Positions 1 through 11,971 of a DNA stretch of 64,000 bases are shown in pieces (the first letter of the stretch is position 1; every line of letters starts with the position of its first letter). The stretch comes from Perkinsus olseni (Eukaryota > Perkinsozoa > Perkinsida), in NCBI GenBank assembly GCA_013115125.1, contig JABANN010000001.1, forward strand, positions 62,001 to 126,000, written 5' to 3'. Made by a program: the position numbers and the translations under genes. Below the pieces are notes generated by a model, which was not told the DNA's origin, made no database searches, and saw only the letters and a list, made by a program, of their open reading frames with translations.

Positions 1-1216
1 CATCAGGCATTCGTAGCATGACGTCGGCGATGAACCGACTCCCAATGGGAGTGCGGCACATCCCTGAAAGGCTACCTCCTGTTCCGAGAGGCGGCCAAAA
101 AAGCGGAGCGTAGCGGTGTAGTCCATCGCGTGCATGAGTATGAGAGCAGTCTTATCCTTATTGGCAACAGAAGCAACATGGTAGAGAGCGTAAGGCAGCA
201 CCTGACCTCGGAGTTCTCTCACTTCCTCGGACAGTCGCAACGACTACCCCGGCCGGGTTGTTAACCATCTTGATGATCTGCAGGATGTAGGGTTTACTAG
301 CTTCATCAGGGTTTATACTATCGCTGGCGATATCCCAGGCCTTGCAAACACTGTACTGTATCCGAACCTGCATGCCCGCAATACGCCTGTCTCGATGCTA
401 CTACCACTACTACTTCAAGGAGCCTGTTCTCATGTGTGAATTGGACCCAGCGGTCCACCATATGGCCACCTCTGCCGGCCTCCTTGTATGATATCTAATT
501 CAAACTGGAGAGACCGGAGGCCCTCCAGGCGGGTTGTCTCACCTTCAGAGGCTCTCCAACTATTTTAGCCTCTGGACGGCCAGGCGGAGTGCTCCCGCCC
601 TTGGCGACCTTTTCGTCATCCTTGCCACAGGACCATGGAAGGGGCGATGGAAACGGAACGCCCTGGGAATCCCGATACATCCCAGACCTGTTTTCTGACA
701 CCTCTAGCTGCTCACCGGTCCAGGCTGGACGACAAGGCATAGCTCCAGAGGCCGCTCGAAAGCCGCAGGAATGATGAGAGCGTCAGCGAACCTATTCAGG
801 GCGGGTTCGAAGGCCGTGGGTCCACACTACCACACTACCTGCTTTCGCTGATGTAGTACTGGGAGAAAACATTACTTCGAAGACAGAAAGCGTAGCGAGG
901 CCCAGCAGCGGGCGACCTCTCAGTAAGCAGGCCCCCAGAACCTCTGCCCGAGGCCGCTGCTGTGGCCGCATCTACTACCGCCGCCGAGGACTTCCCTTCC
1001 TTGGGAGACGCTGCTGGGCCCATCCGCGTGTCCACGACTGACCCAAGAGAGACTGTGCTTCAATGGCAGCGACACATCCCCGATATTACAGTTGAAGTAG
1101 AGTATGCCCGATACTGTGGCGGGGTCGGAGGTCGGACCACTGGCCACACTGCCATGTCCCCCTCCACCGTCACTTGGCGACTTGCCGCTGGTATCTCCCG
1201 GAGGAGCCTCAGCCAT
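1..1216 (-). CDS. Unidentified multi-exon protein, 3' end beyond window
   Basis: The minus strand reads as a spliced gene starting at the ATG at 1216. Its first exon is Gly/Ser-rich and ends in ILYFNCNIGDVSLPLKH. Later exons carry RYAFCLRSNVFSQYYISES, then FADALIIPAAFERPLELC, then a Pro-rich piece, then MVDRWVQFTHENRLLEV and ASKPYILQIIKMVNNPAG, and finally LPYALYHVASVANKDKTAL. Joins at about 884-796, 413-368 and 270-225 use GT-AG introns of about 46 nt and keep phase. The last intron near the left edge and the C-terminus are not resolved. The first exon-exon join (near 1040) has two possible solutions. I do not recognise the family; no membrane segment or catalytic motif is obvious. The gene ends close to, and on the same strand as, the DOHH gene. 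Confidence 0.5.
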
Positions 1217-1457
1217 ATTCAACCCCGAAGATCGACGCCAACGACGACGCTACAAACGACTGTATTCCCAGAGACCGTCGTGGTTATGACTGAACTCAAG
1301 CATGTAAGATACCCAGTGAAAAGATACGACAGTACTTGAAAAGAAACTCGCTTTTAGTAGAGTACGCTAACTGCCTCCTTCCCCATGTCTAACTCGGTCA
1401 CGCTGGCCAGATCCGAGGTTAATGTTACTAGCAGCTTTGATGATACGTTTTGGCAGC

Positions 1458-2911
1458 TTAGGCGGCGGTCACAGCGGCGGTCGACTCCTCAGTGCCGGTG
1501 GTCATGTCCGACCAGAAGTTGATGGCGTCCAAGGCCACCTTGCAGCTCTCGACAACAACCGCTTCATCCTGAGGAGAAAGGTGGAGTAACGCAAAGGGGA
1601 AACGAGAGAGGCGAGAAAGGTACCTCATTATGGTTGACAGGCCTTTGGACGTATTCCCTGAGGAACTTGGTGGCCTCCTCGCCGCCGACGGAGCCGAGTG
1701 CTACAGCGGACTCATGACGGACCATGCATGCCTCATCAGTGTCCTTCACTGAGTCAATCAGGGCCTTGACGCTCGAGAGGGTCTGCCATAGCGGGAGCGA
1801 TGAAACGGGGGCCGAGTCCAGGTGAGGCTGTACTCACCATTTCCTTATCGGCATCGAATGCAACCTGTGCTACGACAAAGGCAAGCTCGTGCCTCATCAA
1901 GGCCGAGGAGTGGTCCTCTCTCAAAACTCTGGCGAGAGCCTTCAAAGCCTCGGGATCGGGAGACCTGCCGACGACCAGCGTGGAAAGGCAGCAAGAGATC
2001 GACGACAGGCCTACACTGAGCCAGGCAAGGTGGCAGCACGGAGCTGGTACATGGCTGCGTATCGGTCAGAGAGCCTCGCCTTGGGGTCCATGAGATGGCG
2101 CGCGGCCTGGGCGGTGGGGCAGTAGGAGACGAACAGAGACGCGGCAAGGGCCTACCTCCTCAGTCTTAGTGGCGTGCTGACGGGCCTTGGCTCCGATGGG
2201 GTCCACAGTGTTGAACTCACTGCGCTGGGCGTCCGTGTCCTTCGTCTTCTTCAGATCTGCATGGCGTAATGAAAGGGAGTGGCTCTATAGCATTAGTAGT
2301 GGGCCTACTCTCGAGGGACTCGACGGCCAAAGTAGCGGTGTCACGGATGGCCTCATTCTCATGAATCAGATACGGACGGATCTTCTCGAGAGAGTCGACG
2401 GAGCCACAAGCGGCAAGACCCTCAATAGCCTCATGACGCACCTAACATGGTCCAATAACATGCTTCGACCTGACCTATCTCGTATCTTCCACCGTCGCGC
2501 TGAAGATACGCCGCGAGGTCCTACCATAGGATGCTCGTCGACATCATCCATTACGTTCTCGAGCTTCCATGCGCCCTCAAGCCCGTGCTCCATCTGGCCG
2601 ATGCAATAGCATGCTTCATGTCGGAGGAGAACCTGAGAAGTTTCGTAAGGAGTGGTATGAACAGCACGCATGCACAAACCGATTTTGTTTCGGGCTCCAA
2701 AACCTTATAAAGAGCTTCAATCGCTTCAGAATCATCGCGGCTCCGTGCGTAGAACAGGGCACGGTACCTGCGTCAATACGAAATGCCTCGCCTGATGGTA
2801 GCAGGGAATTGCTGACTACCTCTGCTCCACTGGGGCCTCGGGGTCGGCTAGAAGGCACTTGACCTCCTCCCAGGTAGGCTCATTCTCTTCTCCGCGGAAT
2901 TGTCTGGACAT
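1458..2911 (-). CDS. DOHH: Deoxyhypusine hydroxylase, 9 exons
   Basis: This HEAT-repeat di-iron mono-oxygenase finishes hypusine synthesis on translation factor eIF5A in the cytosol. Nine exons close in phase: 2911-2820, 2767-2680, 2632-2525, 2441-2309, 2256-2156, 2106-2015, 1964-1838, 1782-1624 and 1568-1458, giving 336 residues against about 300 in animals. The four metal-binding His-Glu pairs of the family are visible as LLRHEACYCIGQM, VRHEAIEGLAACGS, LMRHELAFVVAQVAF and MVRHESAVALGSVGG, with two in each half of the protein as expected. Introns are 47-83 nt, all GT-AG. The start MSRQFRGEENEPTW is the first ATG after a C-rich tract. Identification rests on motif order and spacing and is firm. 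Confidence 0.94.
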
Positions 2912-3270
2912 AGGGGCGGGGGCTTAGAAATTGACTGAGGGAGGTCGGGGGTCTAAACTACACTGGTCTTGAGCATCACTCCAGGGTCGTAGGATATCGT
3001 CATCCATAGCTAACACATGCGTTGCGCCACCTTCAACCTTGGAAGCCCGTGGTTGTACACCAGATCTGTACGACGGCGACACAATGACTGTCCCCTCTAT
3101 CATAGCTCTACCTCTCCATTCAGACATCCCTGTCGAATGAAGGCGGCACACAATAGGGGGACACTGAGTTCAAAGCCTCCTAGGGCATCCCAACTCGGAC
3201 CGTAGAAGCACTATAGAAACAGGAACGTGTACGTAAATACGTTGATGCCGATGCATCGCTGAGTAGACGA
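2912..3270. other. Intergenic region, no gene seen
   Basis: About 360 nt separate the DOHH start from the MPP10 stop. Open frames exist on both strands but none shows family similarity, a consistent splice pattern or a natural residue composition. It probably holds the 5' region of DOHH and the 3' UTR of MPP10. Confidence 0.4.
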
Positions 3271-6200
3271 CTACAGCTTGACCCGCTTGCTGCCACCGGC
3301 CGCCGTCGCATCGCTCCGCCCCTCTTTTCGTTTGGCTTCCGAACGTCGTACGTCTCGACCAGCCGAGTCCGCAGCAGCAGCCATCAACGCAGTGGTGCGG
3401 ATCTTACGAGGAGCCCTGATGAATACAGCACCGTCAAGTCGGAAGCCTCACTTCACGGAGTCACGACGTCACTGTTGTACGAGTCCACTCCCATTGCAAG
3501 GGACGCCATACCTATCATTAGTGGGGCCTTCCTTTCTGGCTTTCCGCTCCGCCTTCTCCTTCTTGTTCTTCTCAATCAACTTCGCCTCCCGAGCCCTCCT
3601 GTCCCCAACAGTGACGTTACCTGAGACGGCTGTAGTAATCATCACGCATCAGTCACATCAGTAGTACCCTTCTCGATGGACTCCTTCGCCTTCTGTCGTC
3701 GCTTAGCCTTCCTGTTGCCACGCACTGCTGCCTTCTCCTCACCTGTCATCTCCTCTCTCACCTTCTGCTTCTCCGGGCCCTTAGTGACCTAAAGATCCCC
3801 ATTCTTAGCGGAGCGAAGCAACTACCCTTCCCGTATTCATCACCTCATTTCCTTCGGTACCACCAGCAGCCACAGTAATAGGTACCGCCTCTTCCATGCG
3901 AATAGCCGGTGCATCACCATCCCTAGCAGCCTTCGACAGGGCCGAATCCAACACCTGACACATGCCGGCCAACTCCCATCCGCACCAGCAGTCGCCCCGT
4001 CAGTACCGGTCGAGGCGTGAAGTTCTGGTTAGTGAGAGTATCCAGCTTGTGCATGAGTTTGCCGAAGAGCTTCCTCAGCTCCACTCTATCGGCATCCTGC
4101 TGGAGCTCCGCATCAGTCTGCTGGCCCAGCATCTGATCACCACCAGCCCCCCCATCAGTGACCCCTCCATCAGCCCTCGTCGCGGTACCTCAGTCTCATA
4201 CTGCTTAGCATAGACATCGGCCAGGCCTAGGCGGGACTTCTGGAAGTTTAGGGTCTCCACGGAGTCGTCCCCCTGCTGGCTGTCCTTTAACCGCATCACC
4301 TACGCCAACCTCGTGAGCTCAGAGTGGCAGAGAGGGAGCCTCACCTCCTCCTCGCTGCGCTTGATAACGTCGTCGTAGGTCTCGTCGGCAACCCTCTGCC
4401 TGATGATCGCATCTACGTCAATCTTGAATGCCCCGGGTGCGGCTTGGGTGAGCTCATCCTCATCCTCTTCTGAAAAAACCAAGCACACTGTCCCCCGATA
4501 CCAAACCTCCGCCAGATCAGAGCCGAGTGGCACCCATAGGCGTATCGGAGGCCCCTTCCAACATTCCCAGCGCACAGTCTGCGCGCCACCGGCAGCATTA
4601 CTACCTCCCTCCTCCCACTGCTTCTCAGCCCTCCTGGCTGCCAGCTTCGAGAAGGGTAGGTCAATATGCTGCTCCAAGAGAGAGTTCAAGGGACGACTGC
4701 TGCCTGTCGCCTCGCCTGTCATCGTCCAATGCTTCTCCTGAACCATCGCCATCCCCTCCTGGAAGTAACCGCTATCCCCCGCTTACATCCAACTGCTCCC
4801 GCTCCATCTCCTCTATTTCGTTCTCCATATCAGCAATCCTCTTCTTCAACGCTGACGTCTCGGAGCGTCTCGAGTCCTCGGCCACAGAAGGCCCCCCCTG
4901 CTCCTTCTCTTCGCCGGCGAAGGCCTGTTTAGCCTCTGAGCATGAAGGTGTGCAAGTGGATGGGCGGGCGCCCAAGGCAAAACATACGCGGCATGGGTTC
5001 TTCGAGTCAGTCCTCTCCCCATGTATTACCATCCTCACTCTCTTCTTCTTCCTCCTCTTCCCCAAGGTCTCCTTGCATTTCCTTCAACTGCTGCTCGAGG
5101 GCTGCTTCCTCCTCGTCCTCAAGGTTCTCTCCTTCAGGGAAGCCCAGGCCTCCTTCTGCCTCTTCCTCATCCTCTCCCTCATCATCATCACTAGACCCTT
5201 CTACCTCACCATCACGCGGCCTACCGAACACTACCCTGTTAAAACTCTACAAAACAGCCCTTTACTTGACGACGGCGGCCTCCTCTCCCTCCTCTGGAGC
5301 ATCAAAGAAGTCGCTGTACATGAGCTTATCGACATCTACATCTTCAGAATCTGATCGCCTCAGGCTCAGGAAGAAGCGCCGAGCGGTAGCTAGCCCACCG
5401 TCATCCCCTATGGGTTTCTCAAGATCCATGAACTCATCGTCTTCTCCCCAATCCTCGTCCTCATCATCCTCATCCTCATCCCCCGCCTTCTTCCCGGCCT
5501 GAGTAATCGCAGCCCATCGGAGCGATCGTCACGCGCTACGAAACTACCTTATGCCGAGCTGCTATCTCAGCATCCTTCTTATCTTCCATCTCGAGGAAGT
5601 CGTTCATGTCAGAAAGTTTGAAGAGGCCCTCGTCGACCGCCGAAGATTTCGGACCTGCCCGTACCGTTTGGTTCCCTCGGCGTCCTGCACAATGATCAAT
5701 GACCGGGAGGCGATAGGATTTTCACGGCGCCACTTGTGAAATTCGCGGATACCAAAGCACGCCTTGGGTGAGATGCACCTAGCCTTCAGTGCTTCCCGAA
5801 CTAGTACCCTTCTCGCCACCCTCAGCTGGCTCTTGTTCTCCCTCCCCCTCCTCATCCTCTTGATCAGATGCCAAAGCGGAACTGGCCTCGCTCGCCATGT
5901 CAACATCCTCTTCGTTCTCACTCGCCGTGCTGAGACAGGTATCCGTTAATTTGCGCGTGTGTGCCCATACCACTCCTTCCGCAACTCCCCGACCGCCTAC
6001 TACCTTGCATCGCTGACTTCACCAGCCTCAGCATCAGGCAGGAGCTGTATGCCGTCGGCACCGTTCAGCTTCTCCAAGAACCTAACGGTATCGCCTCCCC
6101 TCACCCGTGTACCCCAATCCCCTACTTCATCTTTTTCTTGAGTATTTTCTCTAAGGGCTTCTGTTGGTTGTCTATCTCCTGCCATATCTGGTCCAAGTCC

Positions 6201-6547
6201 AAGCCGTCCACCACCAGATTTTCCAATGCCCCCAAAGCCCCTATGACGGCCGCAATAAAGGAACGCATCATTTCCTCTGTGCACTACCATCCACTTCCTC
6301 AGTCTTCGCCAATAAGGCGTAGAACTCCTGTGCCGCCGCGGAAGCCTCGTCATACACCAGTCGGCATTTATCATCGTCATACCTTACACCACAAGTAATA
6401 CCACTCCTCCACCAACTCCCACTACTACAAATTCTCAGGAGCCCCTATTAAGGCTGAACACACTTGATCAACCTGACGGATCCACGCCGGTTGTTGGCCC
6501 AGATCGGCTACACCGACATCCGCCGTCTGCTCTGACGTAGTGGCCAT
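3271..6547 (-). CDS. MPP10: U3 small nucleolar RNP protein MPP10, 17 exons
   Basis: MPP10 is a core protein of the U3 snoRNP / SSU processome in the nucleolus, needed for 18S rRNA processing. Seventeen exons from the ATG at 6547 to the TAG at 3271 all keep phase and give 759 residues. Family landmarks appear in order: VVDGLDLDQIWQEIDNQQ near the N-terminus, several Asp/Glu-rich tracts, DFLEMEDKKDAE, YSDFFDAPEEGEE, a coiled coil ADMENEIEEMEREQ, KHWTMTGEATGSSRPLNSLL, VDAIIRQRVADETYDDV, TLNFQKSRLGLADVY, DTLTNQNFTPRP, AIRMEEAVPITVAAGG, and a basic tail ending KRVKL. Introns are mostly 42-60 nt; those near 5807-5655 and 4604-4470 are longer. The last splice (3488-3447) is the least certain. Confidence 0.92.
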
Positions 6548-6817
6548 CAAGAACGTTAGTGAACTACGCAGGAAAACCCTAACCCCCTCCCACTACTATC
6601 AACGCAACCCTTCATGATGGTGTATCAAAAAACTACTACTACCAGCATCACAAAGCTTCTCTATCAGCATGCTATACGCAGAGGGTCGATGACGATGATG
6701 ACACCACCGACAAGGCGAGTGAGGGATACTTCCACTCAAACGCTGTACCATAATAACAAATGTAGCAAAGAAAGGAAGGTGAGCATCATCATCGAAGAGC
6801 AGCAACGTGTGGTGATA

Positions 6818-8023
6818 TTAGTTGACACGAGTATGCTCCTCCACCATACCAGGCAAGACGCCCTTGCCGAGGACATAATCTTGGGCCCAGTACCCAACCT
6901 GACGTCCATCCCATCAAGAGGGGAACACCGTCACTGTACTTACCTCCCATCTAACCATCTCGTCCTTATTCCACATCTTGTGCACCCTTTCTAGAGTATT
7001 CAAGTCGAACATGTCGCCATCCTGCACGAAACTCCATGATGGACGCTCTGTCGCCGCTATAGCAGCAAGTAGAAAACACTTACAGACATAAAGGTGTCTC
7101 GAACGAGAGTCTGCGTCCAGTAACGGTCCTCGTAGTAGAGACGAACTAGCATGAAGATTTGATCGCATTCTCCGCAACGGTACATGAAGCCCTCCCTGAA
7201 GCCGAGGACAATACTCGTTACCTTCTAGAAAGAGAAGCTACCGGCATCTGAACCACAAGGTAAAATGCTCCTCGTCGCCGACACCACCGGTGCAAGCGAC
7301 GACGCGCTCTTGCCCGACAGCAGGCACCAGGACAGGGTTCTCGATAGTGCCAAACGGGCCAACGAAAGATGCGCCTCTCAAATACTCGTACCTGCGCGAC
7401 GGGCATCACCCTAGTCTACAATGGCAAATGGGGACTACAGTTCGATGAGGCCCATCATATGGCTGGAGGGTTCATCAACGATCTGCAAGCCCATGTCCCT
7501 TGCTAGGTCGATGTAGCTTTTAGACGGCAAAGCCTCGGGGTCCAATAGCGTAGCCTCGCCGCGAATCCTATTGTACCTGAATGGTGTCGATAGATCCGCT
7601 GAAGCGGAAGGGGAGAGGACTACCAGTAGTCGTCCACGAAGCCCCGTTCGGTTTGAGGAGTAGCCATGAGGGTCTTAACATCCTCAGGCATCGAGTCTAG
7701 CGGCAAAGCCCAATCATCCTCAGACATACGGTGCCAATGACGGTACCTACCGATAATAGAGGTAGTGAACGTAACGGCAGCGTTGAAGGCTCCGTAGGGA
7801 TTCCAATCGAATGCCCCAGCAAACTATAGTATTAGCCCCGGAGACAACCTCGAACGCCTGTCACACAACGGCCCAGTAACGAGTCCCGAGAGATGAGGAG
7901 TTGATAAGACGACCATGACCCTACGTACCATCTTGTTTGCTGCTTCTGCGCGACTGGAGCAGTCCGGGCAGGGAGGAAAGATGTCCCCAGAAAGCGGTTG
8001 AAGGTCCTCGTCAGTAGGGTCAT
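6818..8023 (-). CDS. COX5B: Cytochrome c oxidase subunit 5b-like protein, 7 exons
   Basis: This is a probable nuclear-encoded, zinc-binding peripheral subunit of mitochondrial complex IV. Exons 8023-7925, 7823-7624, 7576-7439, 7391-7242, 7195-7084, 7021-6944 and 6898-6818 keep phase and give 285 residues. The N-terminus ([16 protein letters not shown], rich in Arg/Thr/Phe) looks like a mitochondrial targeting peptide. The core [44 protein letters not shown] matches the COX5B fold with its cysteine ligands. The protein is about twice the animal length, with an added middle segment ([19 protein letters not shown]) and a roughly 70-residue C-terminal tail that includes [15 protein letters not shown]. 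Identification is by the core only; the extensions may be lineage-specific. Confidence 0.75.
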
Positions 8024-8168
8024 GGTGGGCCGTTGCCGAGGAACTGTACGGGCTTCTGCACTCTAATTGATTTTAGGGCGAGCGCGTTAGTACGGCAGCG
8101 GAGCGAAGCATGGCCCGCAATAGCTCGAAAGGCAGCAGTATTATCATCACTACGACTTCACCATAGTT

Positions 8169-9584
8169 ATGTCAAGTTCTTCCTCCAGCAAACCCTCAAG
8201 TGAATTTACTGACAGCAGCACTGATGAACTAGAGCTATCATCTTCGTCATGCTCCGAGTTCTCGGAAGTTGACGGTAAGAACGAAGGGAAGGCCGACGGA
8301 ACTCCCGACTTCACCGCCATCTTCAACGTTGTCATGACCGCTGTCGGTGTGGGTATGCTGGCGCTGTCCAAAGCCACGGCTAGTGTGGGGTATCTACCAG
8401 GCATCATCCTACTACTCGTCTGTGCCGTAGTAGGCTGGATAATGGTATACCTCCTGTACAGATGCCGTGTGATGGCTCTGCATTTGGGTATGGAGTATGT
8501 CCCGGCTTACGAGGAGCTCGGAGAGGCCGCTTTCGGTAAAGTTGGTAAGACGATCGTTGCGATCTGTCTACACATCTCTCTTATTGGAACCTCATGCGTC
8601 CTCATCCTCCTACTCGGCCAAAATTCCTACCATATCTATGACGGCATCTCGGTCACGTGGTGGGTTATCATTTGGACTGTCATTCTCCTGCCTGTAAACT
8701 GGCTCAAGACCATGCGCGAAATTGGTTATGTCTCCAGCACTATCGGTGTTGCATCCATTATCGTGTCCGTTATTGGTCTCTCTGTCGCCGGTTTCGTCCA
8801 GGCCGCTGATAACAATGGTGATGTCGACTACGAAATAGGTGTACCGCAACCACTCACCATCATCGGTGCTTACACCACGTTTTCTTTTTCCTTCTCAGTC
8901 ACATGTGGCACGACTACTGTAGTCCACGATATGCGTAATCCAACTCATGCTCCTAAGGTTTTCTTTTTTGCTTTCGCTACGCTTGTTGTTGTCTATGCTG
9001 TCGTGACCTGTGCTGCTTACCTTGGCTGGGGCCAAGGCCTTCTTTGCTATGATAACGTCTTAGATGCTATGCGAAAAGATGTATGGGGATACATATCTTT
9101 CGTTAGTATTGTCGTACTATGTGCTACGCACTATGCTGTTTTGCTGCACCCATCCTGCAGGGCCATCGAGGTCCTTGCTGGTTTGGAAGACGGCTCGCCA
9201 AGGGCTCAGAAGTGGGGGAAATGGCCCACTTTAGTTGCCACTTGCTGTCTACGCAGCCTTCTTGTTGTTATCACCGCGGTCATTGCGATCACGGTGCCCA
9301 ACTTTTCACTGCTGGTTGATTATCTATCGGCTGTTACCTACACGCTGGTCCATCTCATCTTCCCTCCTCTATTTTACATGAGATTGAGGTACTTGATGTC
9401 TCGTAGTTATGAGAACAAGGAGTTGGCCAAGGCTGAAGGGAACTTTGGCTCAAAGCGAGCAACAATGAGGAGTCTTTCATTGATCTTCCTCATGCTCGTG
9501 GCGCTGCTCGGATCGGCATTAACCCTCTACAAGACGGTTGATCCACCAGCAACGCCCGAAGAGTGCTCCCTGCTCTCGTTATAA
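8169..9584 (+). CDS. Amino acid transporter, AAAP type, copy 1, intronless
   Basis: This is a 471-residue polytopic membrane protein of the amino acid/auxin permease family (SLC36/SLC38/AVT kin), which moves amino acids across membranes, often coupled to protons or sodium. After a Ser-rich acidic head of about 50 residues, the first helix reads AVGVGMLALSKATASVGYLP, the family's signature start, followed by ILLLVCAVVGWIMVYLLYRC. Later helices include CLHISLIGTSCVLILLL, YTTFSFSFSVTCGTTTVVHD and LLVVITAVIAITVPNFSLL; roughly eleven membrane segments in all. There is no intron, unlike most neighbours. It forms a head-to-tail pair with the gene at 10571, from which it differs mainly in the N-terminal head and scattered substitutions. 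Substrate is unknown. Confidence 0.87.
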   Translation: MSSSSSSKPSSEFTDSSTDELELSSSSCSEFSEVDGKNEGKADGTPDFTAIFNVVMTAVGVGMLALSKATASVGYLPGIILLLVCAVVGWIMVYLLYRCRVMALHLGMEYVPAYEELGEAAFGKVGKTIVAICLHISLIGTSCVLILLLGQNSYHIYDGISVTWWVIIWTVILLPVNWLKTMREIGYVSSTIGVASIIVSVIGLSVAGFVQAADNNGDVDYEIGVPQPLTIIGAYTTFSFSFSVTCGTTTVVHDMRNPTHAPKVFFFAFATLVVVYAVVTCAAYLGWGQGLLCYDNVLDAMRKDVWGYISFVSIVVLCATHYAVLLHPSCRAIEVLAGLEDGSPRAQKWGKWPTLVATCCLRSLLVVITAVIAITVPNFSLLVDYLSAVTYTLVHLIFPPLFYMRLRYLMSRSYENKELAKAEGNFGSKRATMRSLSLIFLMLVALLGSALTLYKTVDPPATPEECSLLSL

Positions 9585-10570
9585 AGAGCAGGTAAGAGCA
9601 GCTCATGCTTTTTGAGTCCATTTATAGGTTATCATTCCTATCCCTTTCGTTACATTAGCCAACGCCCCGTGAATTCGGGACTGCAGTGCTTCTAGTAGCG
9701 CCAACTTCTTCTTATATCGGAACTTGCACGTGAGCATGACGACCGGTCGTGCACTTAGCTGATGTCCTTCCATCAGTCTCTTGGTCATGCTAGTTGACTA
9801 AGAGCTGTTGGTTGACGTGTTTCTTTTAGCACGCGCTTGTACAGATATCCCTCCTTGGCTACCATTGAGAGGAGTCCAATGCTAACAGTTCCTGTCGGTT
9901 GATGACAATTAACTAAGTCAGTGCTTTATATTAGTGTTTACGGCAGAAGTATCTGTGTCGTCAAGCGGTTGCTGGCATCCAGTGGAAGAGCACGATCTTG
10001 TGCAGCTGCATCTTCGACTGCGACGCAGGGCCGTTGAGCGCACCAGGGACTCCTGCGTCACTTTGCGTTTCGTCCCCATCCTTTATTGTGGTTCATCGTA
10101 TAGCAGTCCATCATCCCCCTAAAGGGTAGTTGCTGCTATGGTCCCCTGTTATCTTGGGGGAGTGCTCTCTAGGCTGGTGGTCCCATCGGGAGACATAGCT
10201 TGCTCAGGCCTCGTTGGTATCCAGGGCTCATGCCGCGTTCTCTGTCATATTCGCTCATTGTTCGCGGAGAGTCTATGGCCGGCCAGGCCGTTTACCAGAC
10301 GGTTTATATTGTTTCTGTTTCCCGATTGAGGTTGCCATCCTATCAGCAGGCTTTCCGTGGGTGGTTGTATATCGTATAGCATTCGTCTCCGTTCAACGAC
10401 GTTTCTTTTTGAGTTCAACAACGGGCACGGCTGTCGAGGGGTTTCTAGGCGAGTTGCATGCTGAGTTCATCCTCACTCGTGGTTTCGTGAACGAGGTGCC
10501 GGCATTGGAGATCGTGTCGTTGGCGATAGTTCTCTATGATCTTTAGCACTGTTTCTATCTCCTTCCCGTC
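9585..10570. other. Spacer between tandem transporters, partly duplicated
   Basis: No convincing gene lies in these 986 nt. The part around 10240-10390 resembles the flank downstream of the second transporter (about 12215-12365): both carry an ATTGTTNGCG core followed by CTAYGGCCGG and later GCCATNCTATCAG in the same order. This indicates the duplicated unit included gene plus 3' flank. Confidence 0.4.
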
Positions 10571-11971
10571 ATGTCCTGGTCTCCAAGCAGATCCGTTGAC
10601 ACGTCATCCTCTAGCTCTACTACCGAGAAGCCCGTGTCGTCATCATCCTCGTCTTCCGGCGAGCTCTCCGAGAAGCTCTCTGGTGAAGAGGTGAGGGTAG
10701 ACGGCACTCCGGATTTTATGGCCGTCTTCAACGTTGTCATGACTGCTGGTGGGGAAGGTATGCTGGCCTTGACTAGAGCCACGGCCAGTGTAGGATATCT
10801 ACCAGCCCTCATCCTCCTCATCGTCTGTGGCGCTATAGGATGGCTTATGGTATACCTCCTGTACAGATGCCGTGTGATGGCCCAGCATATGGGTAGGGAG
10901 TTTGTCTTGGCCTATGAGGACCTGGGAGAGGCCGCTTTCGGTAAAGTTGGGAGGACAGTTGTTGCTGTCTGTCTGCACATCTCTCTCATCGGGACCTGTT
11001 GCATCGTCATCCTCCTGCTCGGCCAGAACTCCTACCATATTTACGATGGCATCTCAGTCACGTGGTGGGTTATCATTTGGGCGGTCATCCTCCTGCCTCT
11101 CAACTGGCTGAAGACCATGCGAGAAATTGGCTACGTCTCCAACACCTTCGGTGTTGCTTCTGTTCTCATGTCCGTTATCGGTCTTTCCGTCGGCGGTTTC
11201 GTCCAGGCCGCCAAGAATTACGGGAATGTAGACTACGAGCTGGGCGTCACGCAGCCACTTACCATCTTCGCTGCGTACACTACGTTTTCGTTCGCTTATG
11301 CTGTGACATGCGGGTCCACTACTGTAGTCCACGACATGCGTACCCCCACTCACGCTCCCAAGGTTTTCTTCTACGCTTTCGCTACGATCATTATCCAGTT
11401 GGGCGTGGTGACTGCCGCTGCTTACCTAGGTTGGGGCCAGAGCCTTCTTTGCTACGGAAATGTTCTGGATGCTATGCAGAAGAACGTATGGGGATACATC
11501 TCCTTTGTGAGTATCCTTGGGTTGTGTGCTACGCACTATGCTCTCCTGCTGCATCCATCCTGCAGGGCCATCGAGGTCCTTGCTGGTTTGGAAGACGGCT
11601 CGCCGAGAGCTGTAAGGTGGGGAAAATGGCCCACTTTAGTTGCCACTTGCTGTCTACGCAGCCTTCTCGTTGTTATCACCGCGGTCATTACGATAGCAGT
11701 GCCAAACTTTACACTGCAGGTTGATTATCTATCGGCTGTTACCTACACGCTGATTCATCTTGTGTTTCCCCCTCTATTCTATATGAGACTGAGGTACTTG
11801 ATGTCTCGTAGTTATGAGGCCAAGGCTGAAGGCAACTTCGGCTCAAAGCGAGCAACAATGAGGAGTCTGGCCCTGATCTTCCTCATGCTCGTGGCGTTGG
11901 TTGGAGCGGTATGGACTTTGTACCAGACCATCAACCCTGCACCAGCGCCCGAGGAGTGCTCGCTGCTCTAG
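10571..11971 (+). CDS. Amino acid transporter, AAAP type, copy 2, intronless
   Basis: This 466-residue paralogue of the gene at 8169 has the same single-exon structure and the same order of membrane helices. The first helix has changed from AVGVGMLALSKATASVGYL to AGGEGMLALTRATASVGYL. A Val-to-Glu change inside the first membrane segment (GGEGM) could alter substrate binding. The hydrophilic head is again Ser-rich and acidic. The loop TTVVHDMRTPTHAPKVFF and the block CATHYALLLHPSCRAIEVLA are nearly identical between copies. The C-terminus ends APEECSLL. It sits on the plus strand about 1 kb downstream of copy 1. Substrate and membrane are unknown. Confidence 0.86.
   Translation: MSWSPSRSVDTSSSSSTTEKPVSSSSSSSGELSEKLSGEEVRVDGTPDFMAVFNVVMTAGGEGMLALTRATASVGYLPALILLIVCGAIGWLMVYLLYRCRVMAQHMGREFVLAYEDLGEAAFGKVGRTVVAVCLHISLIGTCCIVILLLGQNSYHIYDGISVTWWVIIWAVILLPLNWLKTMREIGYVSNTFGVASVLMSVIGLSVGGFVQAAKNYGNVDYELGVTQPLTIFAAYTTFSFAYAVTCGSTTVVHDMRTPTHAPKVFFYAFATIIIQLGVVTAAAYLGWGQSLLCYGNVLDAMQKNVWGYISFVSILGLCATHYALLLHPSCRAIEVLAGLEDGSPRAVRWGKWPTLVATCCLRSLLVVITAVITIAVPNFTLQVDYLSAVTYTLIHLVFPPLFYMRLRYLMSRSYEAKAEGNFGSKRATMRSLALIFLMLVALVGAVWTLYQTINPAPAPEECSLL

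Noticed and set aside
962-1339. A plus-strand open frame starting VAASTTAAEDFPSLG
   Set aside because: It looks natural at first, but the opposite strand gives a chain of several phase-consistent exons through the same bases. The plus-strand frame degenerates after 1110.
7057-7083. A 27-nt intron in the COX5B-like gene
   Set aside because: It breaks the reading frame; a 62-nt intron ending at GTGCAG keeps it.
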